From Rhodocyclaceae bacterium (GTDB lineage Bacteria > Pseudomonadota > Gammaproteobacteria > Burkholderiales > Rhodocyclaceae): a stretch of DNA of 64,000 bases. How positions within the stretch are numbered: the first letter of the stretch is position 1; each line of letters starts with the position of its first letter. The DNA lies in the NCBI GenBank assembly GCA_030681195.1, contig JAUXXJ010000018.1:1-64000 (forward strand), read 5' to 3'. Below the pieces are notes generated by a model. It was not told the DNA's origin and made no database searches. It was given only the letters and a program-made list of their open reading frames with translations. Both the position numbers and the translations under genes were made by a program. Shown here piece by piece: positions 42,377 through 51,167 of the stretch.

Positions 42377-43205
42377 TCCCGTCAAAATCATCAAGCGACG
42401 TGCATGGTCGGCCGTACCCGATGACCTCCTGCAAGACAAGCGAATCAGCCTCAAGGCCCGTGCCGTCATGGCCTGGATTGTCGGACGGCCAGCCGATTGG
42501 ATCCTCTACATCCGGCAGATGCAGGTTGCTCTCGGCATGACCGAGACCATGTGGAAATCCATCCGGAGTGAACTCGAAGCGGCCTGCTATTACCGGCAGC
42601 AACGGGTGCAGTTGATGAACGGCAAGATCCACTGGGAAAAGGTCTTCACCGATGAACCTTTGCAACCAACCCCCAGTTCACCACCGATGGCAAAAACCAT
42701 CGGTGGTGAACCCTCGCGCGGTTTTGCCACCGGTGGCGAAGTGGGGGATATACCACCTATACAGAAACAGAAGAACTTACCACCACCACCTACCTCCTCC
42801 AGAAAGCCGGCCGTACCGGAATCAACACCAGAACCGGTGGTGGTGGACCTCGAAGAACTGATCGAAGCAGCGTACTGGCAGGCCATGAAGGCCAACAAGC
42901 CGATCATGAACCCGTCGGCATGGCGAACCCGCGTCAGAAAACGTCTTCAAGAAATCGGCCCCAGCGCGGAAGACATGTTGTGTCTCGATCAGTGGCGCGC
43001 ATTTCTCAAGGTAATGGAGCGCCGTCAGGCCGAGGAAGCCGAGAAAGCCGCCAAGGCACAACCCGTGACAGATCGGGAAGTCGCCAGAGAGCGTTTGCGC
43101 GACCTGAAACTTCCCTATGGCAGGTCGGGATCGTCCCGGAAAATTTCCGGCAATGGTGAAACGACGGCAAACCAACCCCAAGATGACGGAGAAACGCCAT
43201 CATGA
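42366..43205 (+). CDS. Putative replication-initiation-like protein
   Basis: 279 residues. The first ~85 residues look like a winged helix ('AWSAVPDDLLQDKRISLKARAVMAWIVGRPADWILYIRQMQVALGMTETMWKSIRSELEAACYY'), a type found in plasmid/phage replication proteins. A Pro-rich linker (~95-145) leads to a helical C-terminal part. It immediately precedes parA with a 4-base overlap, as in replication-partition modules. Function inferred from context. Confidence 0.6.
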   Translation: MSNDPVKIIKRRAWSAVPDDLLQDKRISLKARAVMAWIVGRPADWILYIRQMQVALGMTETMWKSIRSELEAACYYRQQRVQLMNGKIHWEKVFTDEPLQPTPSSPPMAKTIGGEPSRGFATGGEVGDIPPIQKQKNLPPPPTSSRKPAVPESTPEPVVVDLEELIEAAYWQAMKANKPIMNPSAWRTRVRKRLQEIGPSAEDMLCLDQWRAFLKVMERRQAEEAEKAAKAQPVTDREVARERLRDLKLPYGRSGSSRKISGNGETTANQPQDDGETPS

Positions 43206-43861
43206 TTCTGGCAATCCTCAATACCAAGGGTGGCGTCGGCAAAACCACCACTGCTCTTAATCTGGCGATTGCCTGCAAGCTCCATGGTCGTGATGTCCTC
43301 GCCGTCGATGGCGATCGCCAGGGTACCTTGATGGCAGCCCTTTCAGGCCGCGAGGTGGATCCGAAGATTCCCTGCGTCCATTACGCCGATGGCCAGGCAT
43401 TGCGGCAGCAAGTCAATCTGGCCAGGGAGCGCTATACCGACATCGTCATCGATGCCGGCGGTCGTGATTCCACGGCACTACGTGCCGCCCTGGTGCTGGC
43501 CGATCATGTGCTGATTCCATTGCAGCCGAGATCCTTCGATCTCTGGGCATTGAACGACATGACCGGCTTGCTGGCCCAGGCACGCGCTACTCGTGACATC
43601 TCGGCCTCGGTGTTCCTGTGCATGGCTGATCCGACCGGCAGGGACAATGCCGAGACCGCCGGATCACTGCCGCCGGGGGTTGGCTATGTCGATGCGCCGG
43701 TGATTCGTCGGAAGGCCGTCGCGATGCTTGCGGCACTGGGCTGTTCGATCCTCGAATACCCGAGCCGCGATGAGAAGGCAGCCCATGAATACCGCTGTCT
43801 GGCCGCATCGGTATTCGGTTGGCCGTACAGTGAGGTCAGCGGTGAAACAATGGAAGGATGA
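43202..43861 (+). CDS. parA: ParA-family partition ATPase
   Basis: 219 residues. Deviant Walker A 'LNTKGGVGKTTTALNLAIA' (9-16 core), 'VDGDRQGTLMAAL' (Walker A') and 'DIVIDAGGRDSTALRAALVLADHVLIPLQPRSFDL'. Lacks the N-terminal helix-turn-helix of larger ParA proteins, as in the small ParA/IncC group. Stabilises the island in an excised form or assists its maintenance. Confidence 0.9.
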   Translation: MILAILNTKGGVGKTTTALNLAIACKLHGRDVLAVDGDRQGTLMAALSGREVDPKIPCVHYADGQALRQQVNLARERYTDIVIDAGGRDSTALRAALVLADHVLIPLQPRSFDLWALNDMTGLLAQARATRDISASVFLCMADPTGRDNAETAGSLPPGVGYVDAPVIRRKAVAMLAALGCSILEYPSRDEKAAHEYRCLAASVFGWPYSEVSGETMEG

Positions 43862-43871
43862 CGGTGAACCG

Positions 43872-44096
43872 ATGGCGAAACTACGGAAACCTGATGTATC
43901 GCCTTTGGCGGCCGACATTGACGATTTCATCGACCAGGCACCGGATGGAAGGAAGTCGATCAAGCGGGCGGGAAAGAAATGCGCCATCACCGTGTCGATC
44001 GATCCGGTCGTTCTGGATCGGCTGGATGACTGGGCGCGTGGGAAGGGGATCAGCCGGGCGGCGGCGATTGCCGTGGCGGTGGCGAAGTTGAAGTGA
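43872..44096 (+). CDS. Small ribbon-helix-helix partition partner
   Basis: 74 residues from ATG 43872, 10 bp after parA. 'KKCAITVSIDPVVLDRLDDWARGKGISRAAAIAVAVAKLK' is a CopG-like ribbon-helix-helix. Likely the centromere-binding partner (ParB-like/ParG-like) of the ParA protein. Confidence 0.75.
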   Translation: MAKLRKPDVSPLAADIDDFIDQAPDGRKSIKRAGKKCAITVSIDPVVLDRLDDWARGKGISRAAAIAVAVAKLK

Positions 44097-44148
44097 AAAT
44101 GCGCGCTGGCTTCCCGCGCCATGACTGACTTCACATCGGGACAATCGC

Positions 44149-44826
44149 CTACATATTGCGGAGGTTGGTCAGCAATAACACCAATTCGGCGATTGCAGTA
44201 AATGGCTCTGGATCGTCATAGGCGGTGGCCATGGTTGCCAGTCGCCCCGCGCGCAGCGTAGCCACGTCCAAGTGTTGCCGCGTTGTGGCGAACGTGCCTG
44301 CCGCGCCTTTTTCATAACCTGGGAAATACTGCTTCAACCGCTGTATCACTTCGTCTCGATGCAGTGGCGCCTGAATGTCCTCGTAGTGCAGCAGCAGCCA
44401 AAGTTCGAAGCTCGGCACTGAAGCAATGGCTTTGAAGATGACGTGCTGTTTGTTGTCGTTCCTGAGATTGCCATCGAGTGACGCGGCGAGATTCAACGCA
44501 TCGAAGTAGCTGGCATGGTCATCGCGGTCGAACACGGCGTAGACCTGCTCAAAAGCACGGGGCTGGATGTGCTTATGCCGGTCGCCGTTCTCGAACAGTT
44601 CCCTGGCATATTTGACCACCTGGATCGGTGACGTCCCCATCTCGCTGGGCTGGACCTCGACATTGGCAGTGTGTAGCCGTTTGGCGGCGCGGATTTCCCT
44701 GAAGTAGTTGGGCTCCGTCTTGCTTCCTTCGGAAACGATCAGGATGCGGTCATAACTGGCGCGCCGATTCAGCTTGCGTTCAAGCTGCTTGCGCTGGCGC
44801 TCCCAAGGGGAGTTGTCACGCGCCAT
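44149..44826 (-). CDS. rloB: RloB-like protein (AbiL-type pair)
   Basis: 225 residues. RloB pattern: 'ILIVSEGSKTEPNYFREIRAAKRL' (TOPRIM-like Glu), 'VYAVFDRDDHASYFDAL' (acidic Asp pair) and 'SVPSFELWLLLHYEDIQAPLHR'. Its start codon overlaps the stop of the RloA-like gene (ATGA), so the two are co-translated. RloA-RloB pairs correspond to the AbiL abortive-infection system: the ATPase senses infection and the TOPRIM-like protein is the effector nuclease. Effector role here is inference. Confidence 0.85.
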   Translation of the reverse strand: MARDNSPWERQRKQLERKLNRRASYDRILIVSEGSKTEPNYFREIRAAKRLHTANVEVQPSEMGTSPIQVVKYARELFENGDRHKHIQPRAFEQVYAVFDRDDHASYFDALNLAASLDGNLRNDNKQHVIFKAIASVPSFELWLLLHYEDIQAPLHRDEVIQRLKQYFPGYEKGAAGTFATTRQHLDVATLRAGRLATMATAYDDPEPFTAIAELVLLLTNLRNM

Positions 44827-46094
44827 CAGTGCCTCACCCCCAGGTCCGAGTGGAGGAAAGGCACGCCTCCGTAGCGGCCGATCAGATAACCACGCTCCAG
44901 GGCTTCATTCTTGCGCGGGCTGAATTCGGACAGAGCTACGAGCGTGGACGCCTGCTCCCGATCCTTCTCGACAAACCAGACCTGGTCGCGGCGAAACAGA
45001 TCCGGGGCGTCGAGCAGCGAGGTGTCGTGAGTGGTGAAGATGAGCTGCGCGCCGCCGGTATTGGCCTCGGGCCGGTGGAACAGGCGCACGAGTTCGCGTA
45101 CCAGCAGGGTGTGCAGGCTGGTGTCGAGCTCATCGATGACCAGTGTCAGCCCCTTCGTCAGGATGTCCAGCACCGGCCCGGTGAGAAACAGCAGATTACG
45201 CGTGCCATTGGATTCGTCCATCAGGTCGAACACGGCTCGGCCTTGTTCTGTGACGTGAGAGAAGCGTAGCTGGTGCTCTTCCATATCCTCGGCACGCAAC
45301 TCTGTCTTGCCGGCCACCAGGTCAAAATGGACAGCTTGCCCCGGCACCTTGCGCGTGACGACCTCAATGTCGGCAATGCTGATGTCGGCGGCGGTAAGGA
45401 AGTCGCAAATCTGCTTGCGGCCTTCGGCTTGCTTGAGCATCTGGATCGACACCTGCGGGCTGAGCTGGGCCTGTTCGTTAAAGATCACCAGGCCATTGGC
45501 GAACCAGTCGAACACGGGCCGCAGTGCTTCGCTGTTGAGTTGTACTGCCATCGACAGGAACAGAGCATTTGGCCGGGTGGCGCTTTCCCACAGATTCTTG
45601 GGACCCTTGAGGCCGGGGCCGAAGTCGTACTCGTCCTTGCCGGTCTTGGTATCAAAAATACGTTCGAACCAGCGCTGTGGCTTGAAGGCTTTGTAGACCA
45701 GCAAGTGTTCACGCACAATGCGCTGATGCGTCATGGCAAAGCCATATTGATATCGCACCCCGTCCAGGATGAAGGTGACTTCGAACTCGGTTGGTTGGCT
45801 GGCAGACTCGGCATCGAGCCGGAAAGGTTGCACAGCATAGGTCTGACCGGGCTGGATGACAGTGGCCGACTCCATCACCACGCCGCGCATGTACTGAAGC
45901 CCTTTGATGAGATTGGACTTGCCGCTAGCGTTGGCGCCGTAGACGGCGGCACTCCTCAGCAGATTGGGCGCGGCCTTGAGGCTAGTGGCGAGCGTGTGAC
46001 TGTCCTGCAGGGTCTTGTCCTTGGATGCAACAAGGCTAAGCACCTGCTCGTCACGCAAGCTGCGGAAGTTCTTGATGCGGAACTCGACCAACAT
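44826..46094 (-). CDS. rloA: RloA-like AAA ATPase (AbiL-type pair)
   Basis: 422 residues from ATG 46094 (GAGGTG ~8 bases upstream; upstream ATG 46127 rejected). 'MLVEFRIKNFRSLRDEQVLSLVASKD' opens an ABC/SMC-like AAA_15 ATPase. Walker A is 'VYGANASGKSNLIKGLQYM' (~50), the signature area is '...ATRPNALFLSMAVQL', and Walker B is 'LVIDELDTSLHTLLVRELVRLFH' followed by 'LIFTTHDTSLLD'. OLD-like organisation without its own TOPRIM, which the neighbouring RloB supplies. Transcribed away from the primase-helicase gene with a 151-bp shared promoter region. Confidence 0.88.
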   Translation of the reverse strand: MLVEFRIKNFRSLRDEQVLSLVASKDKTLQDSHTLATSLKAAPNLLRSAAVYGANASGKSNLIKGLQYMRGVVMESATVIQPGQTYAVQPFRLDAESASQPTEFEVTFILDGVRYQYGFAMTHQRIVREHLLVYKAFKPQRWFERIFDTKTGKDEYDFGPGLKGPKNLWESATRPNALFLSMAVQLNSEALRPVFDWFANGLVIFNEQAQLSPQVSIQMLKQAEGRKQICDFLTAADISIADIEVVTRKVPGQAVHFDLVAGKTELRAEDMEEHQLRFSHVTEQGRAVFDLMDESNGTRNLLFLTGPVLDILTKGLTLVIDELDTSLHTLLVRELVRLFHRPEANTGGAQLIFTTHDTSLLDAPDLFRRDQVWFVEKDREQASTLVALSEFSPRKNEALERGYLIGRYGGVPFLHSDLGVRH

Positions 46095-46245
46095 TTTATT
46101 CACCTCGAGCGCTGAAAATATATTCATATTATGCGCTATAGGCGCAATAAATCAATATATTTTGCGTGTTATCCGCTGTTCTGATAAGATCACCGTCTGC
46201 CAATTGCTAGACAACCCTGTGGAACGTCGTCGGAGAACTGGATCC

Positions 46246-48627
46246 GTGCAGGATGATCAACTTACCGCATTGCAGTTGGAGAATGCCCGCCTGATCTCGC
46301 TGCTGGAATCCCACGGCATCGAATGGCGCTTACCGCACTCGCCGGCAGTGCTGGTTCCAGAACCTGAGCCCTCGCGACTCACAACCGGCGAGAAGGTCGC
46401 ACTGTTCCGCCGCCTGTTTCGGGGACGTGCCGATGTGTATCCGGTCCGTTGGGAAAGCAAAACCACTAGCAAGACCGGATATTCGCCGGCCTGCGCCAAC
46501 GAATGGCTTGCCGGTGTCTGCGAAAAGCCCCGCATCAAATGCGGCGACTGCGGCAAACGCCTGCTGATACCGCTGTCGGATGCGGTGATCTACGACCACC
46601 TGGCCGGCGAGCACACGGTCGGGGTGTATCCCTTGCTGGAGGACGACAGTTGCTACTTCTTGGCGGTCGATTTCGACGAGGCAGAGTGGCGTGACGATGC
46701 GCGTGCATTCACGCAGTCCTGCGAAGAACTGGGGGTACCGGCGGTATTGGAAATTTCTCGGTCAGGCAAGGGCGCACACGCCTGGGTGTTTTTCGCCAGC
46801 AAGGTTTCAGCCCGCGATGCCCGTCGCCTCGGCACCGCGATCATCAGCCACACCTGTGCCCGCACCCGGCAACTGAAGCTCGAATCCTATGATCGGCTAT
46901 TCCCAAACCAGGATTCCTTGCCCAAAGGTGGCTTCGGCAATCTGATCGCGCTGCCCTTGCAGAAGTATCCGCGCGAGAACGGGTGCAGCGTATTCGTCGA
47001 TGCCGATCTGCGCCCCTACCAGGATCAATGGGGATTTCTGTCGACCATCGAGCCGATGGCGGCACACGACATTGAACCAACTATATTCAGGGCGACGGGC
47101 CATGCTCATCCACTCGATGTGACATTCATCGACGATGAGGACTTGAAGGAGCCGTGGAAGCGATCAGCCCTCAAGAAACTGGCCGGCCCGATGCCGAAGT
47201 CGCTGACAGTAACACTCGCCAATCTCGTCTATTTCGAGAAAGCGCAACTGCCGCAGGCACTGGCCAATCGACTGATCCGCTTGGCGGCGTTTCAGAACCC
47301 GGAGTTCTACAAGAAACAGGCGATGCACTTCTCGGTCTGGGACGAACCGCGCGTGATCGGTTGCGCCGAGAACTACCCCAATCACATTGCCCTTCCGCGA
47401 GGCTGCCTCGATGCGGCTCGGGATCTGTTGCGGGACAACGGGACTGCTTGCAATTTAATTGATGAGCGGTACGCCGGTGTCGCTTTGGATGTCGGTTTCG
47501 CCGGCACCCTACGTCCGGATCAGGAGGTCGCAGTAACGGGAATGCTCGATCATGATGCCGGCGTGCTCTGCGCTCCGACCGCTTTTGGCAAGACGGTAAC
47601 GGCGGCGGCGATGATCGCCCGGCGTGGTGTCAATACGCTGGTTCTGGTGCATCGCACCGAACTGCTCAAGCAATGGCAGGAACGTCTGCAATCCTTCATG
47701 GGTGTTGGCAAGGGCGTGGTTGGCACCATTGGCGGCGGCAAGGCCAAGCCGACCGGGAAGATAGATATCGCCGTGATGCAGTCGTTGTCACGGCAGGGCG
47801 AGATCAACCCTGTCGTCGAGAACTACGGCCACGTCATCATCGACGAGTGCCACCATATTGGCGCTACCTCATTCGACGCAATTCTTAAAGTGGTGAAGGC
47901 CAAATACGTGCTTGGCCTGACCGCTACGCCGATTCGTCGCGACGGCCAGCAGCCGATCATCTTCATGCAGTGCGGACCAATCCGCTACACGGCGGCCAAG
48001 CCGGTCAACGCCCCACACGATCTGGTCGTGGAGCCGCGATCACTCTTTACGCGTATTGATTTACCGCCCGAGGCTGGCATTCAGGATGTGTTCCGACATC
48101 TTGCCAATGACCGGGCGCGGACCGACGCCATTGCCGTCGAAGTCCGGGATGCCTACCGGCAAGGCCGGAAAGTTCTCGTTCTGACCGAACGCACGGAACA
48201 CCTTGACGCAATTCTGGCCGCCCTGGATGGACAGGTGCCGTCGCCGTTTGTGCTGCACGGCCGGATGTCGAAGAAACAACGGGCCACCATGATCGCTGAG
48301 CTTGATCAACTACCGCCCGAGGCGCCGCGCGTCCTGATCGCGACCGGAAAGCTGGTCGGAGAGGGGTTCGACCACCCGGCCCTCGATACCTTGGTACTGG
48401 CGATGCCAATCTCGTGGAAGGGAACCCTGCAGCAATATGCCGGCCGACTCCACCGCGAGCACGCCACCAAGACTGATGTCCGGATCATTGATTTCGTGGA
48501 TACAGGACACCCGGCGCTACTTCGGATGTGGGACAAACGGCAGCGCGGTTATCGGGCGATGGGCTATCGGAACTCTGAAAACCAGCAGGACGGGGGCGAC
48601 TTGCTGAATGGCCCCAATATCAAGTAG
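46246..48627 (+). CDS. TOTE-type primase-helicase
   Basis: 793 residues from GTG 46246 (GGAG 10 bases upstream; earlier in-frame starts run into the RloA gene). Residues ~40-290 are the archaeo-eukaryotic primase domain of TOTE conflict systems: 'YPVRWESKTTSKTGYSPACANEWLAGVCEKPRIKCGDCGKR' (zinc cysteines), catalytic 'YFLAVDFDE', 'LEISRSGKGAHAWVFF' and 'YDRLFPNQDSLPKGGFGNLIALPLQ'. Residues ~430-770 are an SF2 helicase: Walker A 'APTAFGKT' (~443), 'IIDECHH' (~531), 'GLTATPIRRDG' and motif VI 'QYAGRLHREH'. These proteins are thought to restart or disrupt replication during invasion. A single-gene form; no separate nuclease adjoins. Confidence 0.85.
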   Translation: MQDDQLTALQLENARLISLLESHGIEWRLPHSPAVLVPEPEPSRLTTGEKVALFRRLFRGRADVYPVRWESKTTSKTGYSPACANEWLAGVCEKPRIKCGDCGKRLLIPLSDAVIYDHLAGEHTVGVYPLLEDDSCYFLAVDFDEAEWRDDARAFTQSCEELGVPAVLEISRSGKGAHAWVFFASKVSARDARRLGTAIISHTCARTRQLKLESYDRLFPNQDSLPKGGFGNLIALPLQKYPRENGCSVFVDADLRPYQDQWGFLSTIEPMAAHDIEPTIFRATGHAHPLDVTFIDDEDLKEPWKRSALKKLAGPMPKSLTVTLANLVYFEKAQLPQALANRLIRLAAFQNPEFYKKQAMHFSVWDEPRVIGCAENYPNHIALPRGCLDAARDLLRDNGTACNLIDERYAGVALDVGFAGTLRPDQEVAVTGMLDHDAGVLCAPTAFGKTVTAAAMIARRGVNTLVLVHRTELLKQWQERLQSFMGVGKGVVGTIGGGKAKPTGKIDIAVMQSLSRQGEINPVVENYGHVIIDECHHIGATSFDAILKVVKAKYVLGLTATPIRRDGQQPIIFMQCGPIRYTAAKPVNAPHDLVVEPRSLFTRIDLPPEAGIQDVFRHLANDRARTDAIAVEVRDAYRQGRKVLVLTERTEHLDAILAALDGQVPSPFVLHGRMSKKQRATMIAELDQLPPEAPRVLIATGKLVGEGFDHPALDTLVLAMPISWKGTLQQYAGRLHREHATKTDVRIIDFVDTGHPALLRMWDKRQRGYRAMGYRNSENQQDGGDLLNGPNIK

Positions 48628-49577
48628 TTCGGTTGCTTCGCTGACAGGCACTGTTGCAAAACTGCAGTGCCTGACAACAAAATAATTCGTCTCGGATATC
48701 GCCCCTCGTTGTCCCTGTCATTCCCGCAGTGTCACTGACTATCCCGAGCATTCCGTCTATGTGCCGAAACCTCGCTTGACACCTGATTTTCAGGTCGATA
48801 TCGTTCGCTCCATCAACCGTGACGCGTCATGCCTCGCGGCCGAAGTGGTAGCTGGCCACGCAAAACAAACAGCATTCAAGAGTGGCGTCATCGGATTCCG
48901 GTGCGTCACATTTCAAAACGGCAGCCGACATCGGCGACCGTCGGATCGCAGGACTCAAGAGAGTTCTCGTCCATTCAGGCAGTGATAGCGCCTTTGCTCG
49001 TCCCTGCATTTCATGGTAACGACCGCTTCTGCGGTTTTTATTTTCCATCCTGGCCGTCAAAGAGACGGGAAGCGATAGAAAAATCTCATATACCCAGTAA
49101 CCATGGGCCTTTGAACGCTCTGGCAGACCTCCTGCCACTGCACTAAAACCACAACTAAAACTCACGCTCAACGTTTAAGACAACGGGGGCCGCCGAATTC
49201 CGGTGGCCAGCAGGCCAGGCAATCTGCCATCCCCGCGACGAGAGCATCAGCGTGAAACAGACTTCTCACCGCACCGTCGGCTGCCGTGCCGACAACCATC
49301 CTCCCGCCGGGCGCAAGCCTTCCGCGATGGTGTGCGCATGAATCTATGGGCACGAGGCCTGCCCCAAATAGCCTCATCCCGGTCGTGATCGACGACCAGC
49401 ACTCCGCAGCGACCGGCTGAAGCCGGTTCAACACTCACCAACGGGTGGCGGGGATCGGAGTGCGACTGGGCCCCGGATGATCGGTGGGTGTGCATGATCT
49501 GCATCCCGCTTCGATTCTTGCTTCCCGTGGCCGGCGTCCAGTCATCGATCAACCCCAGGAACGGAACAGGACCATTC
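48628..49577. other. 950-bp gene-free region with IS6-like end
   Basis: No frame here has convincing coding character. At 48647-48660, GGCACTGTTGCAAA equals the 14-bp terminal repeat of IS26/IS6 elements, but no IS6 transposase or second end is seen nearby. The same stretch forms a hairpin CAGGCACTG/CAGTGCCTG (48645-48653/48665-48673) 17 bp after the helicase stop, which could act as a terminator although no T-run follows. The rest (to 49577) looks like decayed or regulatory sequence in front of the second recombinase gene. Confidence 0.4.
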
Positions 49578-50543
49578 ATGAGCAAGTTCACCACACAACG
49601 CAATTTCGGCTTTGGCAAGCAGATGGACTGGGCCGGCCACCAGGCCCTCAAGGATATCTATGGCCGAGGCCATTTCGGCACAGTGGCCAGCCATGCCCAA
49701 CGCTGGCGGCAATTCTGTCACTGGGCAAGATCCAACCATGGCATCAACGATGCTTCCAACATCGATCAATTGCTGTTGGAACGCTATGCCGCCGAGTTGG
49801 CAGATCGGGTCGAAGATGAAACCTTGGCCGTCAGCTATGCCCAGAACCTGATCGTCTCGGCCAACATCACACTGGAAGCGCTGCGCCAGGATAAGGCCAT
49901 CCGTATCGAGTCCCCGGCAACCTGGGTCGGCAAACGACAGATTGTGCGCATCAGGGCGCCTGACGGCATGGACTGGGCAGATATTGACCGCCTGGTTGAT
50001 CGCTTGCGGCAGAAGAATCTGCACCGGGCCGCCGTCATCGTCCTGCTATGCCGCAGTTTCGGAATACGTCTCCGCGAGGCGATTCTCGCCAACCCGGCTG
50101 ACTGGCAACGTCAGGCCAGGGAACGTGGGCAGATCGATGTCCGAGAAGGCACGAAGGGTGGCCGGGGCAAGGAAGTTGAACGCTGGGTACCGGTCAGTGA
50201 ATGTGGCCTGGTTGCCCTTCGAGAAGCTGTCCAAGTCAGAAATCGGTTAGGTGGGCAGAACCTGCTCAGGCCTGACGAAAGCTTTGATGATCTGGTCAAT
50301 GATGGGGAAGTCCATCGGGCTCGAAAAGTCTTTCACGAATTCGGCATCAGGGGTTATCACGAACTGCGGGCCGCATGGGCCTGCGAGCGGTACGGGAAAA
50401 TGTCTGGAGAAACTGCACCGGTAGTGCAGGCTGGCGCCTCACCTGGTCAGAAAAATGATGACCAGTTCAGGCTGGCCCTGGCAGGCGAACTCGGGCATGA
50501 CCGTGTCGATGTCGTGGCGGCCTACATCGGGGCACGGCCATGA
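49578..50543 (+). CDS. Integrase-domain protein (second tyrosine recombinase)
   Basis: 321 residues from ATG 49578. An N-terminal SAM-like domain ('FGTVASHAQRWRQFCHWARSNHGINDASNIDQLLLERYAAELADRV') is followed by a catalytic-like domain: 'AVIVLLCRSFGIRLREAILANPADW' (Arg box), 'EFGIRGYHELRAAWACERYG' (in place of HxxR) and 'LAGELGHDRVDVVAAYIGARP' (His box and terminal Tyr). This variant of the tyrosine recombinase family is frequent inside integrative conjugative elements. It overlaps the next gene by 4 bases. Confidence 0.75.
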   Translation: MSKFTTQRNFGFGKQMDWAGHQALKDIYGRGHFGTVASHAQRWRQFCHWARSNHGINDASNIDQLLLERYAAELADRVEDETLAVSYAQNLIVSANITLEALRQDKAIRIESPATWVGKRQIVRIRAPDGMDWADIDRLVDRLRQKNLHRAAVIVLLCRSFGIRLREAILANPADWQRQARERGQIDVREGTKGGRGKEVERWVPVSECGLVALREAVQVRNRLGGQNLLRPDESFDDLVNDGEVHRARKVFHEFGIRGYHELRAAWACERYGKMSGETAPVVQAGASPGQKNDDQFRLALAGELGHDRVDVVAAYIGARP

Positions 50544-50869
50544 GCATCGCGATTCTGCTGAAACGATCATTGCCTGGATCAAAGTCGAGCATCGCCGGCC
50601 ACATTGAGCGGGGCGAACGGATCGCTCAGGCGATCCAGCAGCACTTCGGGATCAGCGAACCGCGTCAGTGGCAGGTCAAGCACTTACGATGGGTGTTGGA
50701 GCGTTGGGCCAGCGAAAAATCGGAGGCAACGCGGTATGACTACTGGAGGACGGTGCGGGTGCTGGTGGCAGCCTTGGGGAAATGGCAGCATTGGCGACCA
50801 CACTTGGAGGGTGTGTGGTGCAGAAACGGGAGGGGAGGTCGATTGCCGAAAATTCCAAATCGAATTTGA
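50540..50869 (+). CDS. Small partner of the integrase-domain protein
   Basis: 109 residues. 'KSSIAGHIERGERIAQAIQQHFGISEPRQWQVKHLRWVLERWASEKSEATRYDYWRTVRVLVAALGKWQHWRPHLEG' resembles an isolated N-terminal SAM-like core-binding domain of tyrosine recombinases. The ATGA overlap with the preceding gene suggests that they work together. Function unknown. Confidence 0.6.
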   Translation: MSIAILLKRSLPGSKSSIAGHIERGERIAQAIQQHFGISEPRQWQVKHLRWVLERWASEKSEATRYDYWRTVRVLVAALGKWQHWRPHLEGVWCRNGRGGRLPKIPNRI

Positions 50870-51167
50870 CAGCTGATCGGCCTATCCGGCTAACCAGCGC
50901 CTATGGGGCAGAAGGTAACCGGTACTCAAGAGACTTTGGGTGTTCTGGATCCCGCCACTTTGTCCCTGTGCGAATGCTTAGGTCACTCATTTTCCCCTTT
51001 TGACGTTACATTGCGAACGCCTCAGACTATTGGCTAGTTATACTGTAGCCATAAATGGGTGGGGCAGGATTAGACGCAACTCTGGGTTGGATTTGTATGG
51101 AATTCAACAGGAAAGTTGAAGTCCGGCAACAACATTTCAAGACAAAACACCAAATCGGTATCGCTCT
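50870..51167. other. Upstream region of the dpt-like operon
   Basis: 298 bp without a gene. A TATACT box at 51039-51044 resembles a -10 element, but no -35 at proper spacing is evident, so a sigma-70 promoter cannot be claimed firmly. No inverted repeat stands out. Confidence 0.3.

Noticed and set aside
46015-46245. Earlier start for the primase-helicase gene
   Set aside because: It would overlap the RloA-like coding region and promoter; GTG 46246 has a GGAG at proper spacing and precedes the first conserved residues.
49168-49434. Leftward 88-codon frame in the gap before the second recombinase
   Set aside because: Composition and lack of any conserved pattern point to chance in GC-rich sequence.
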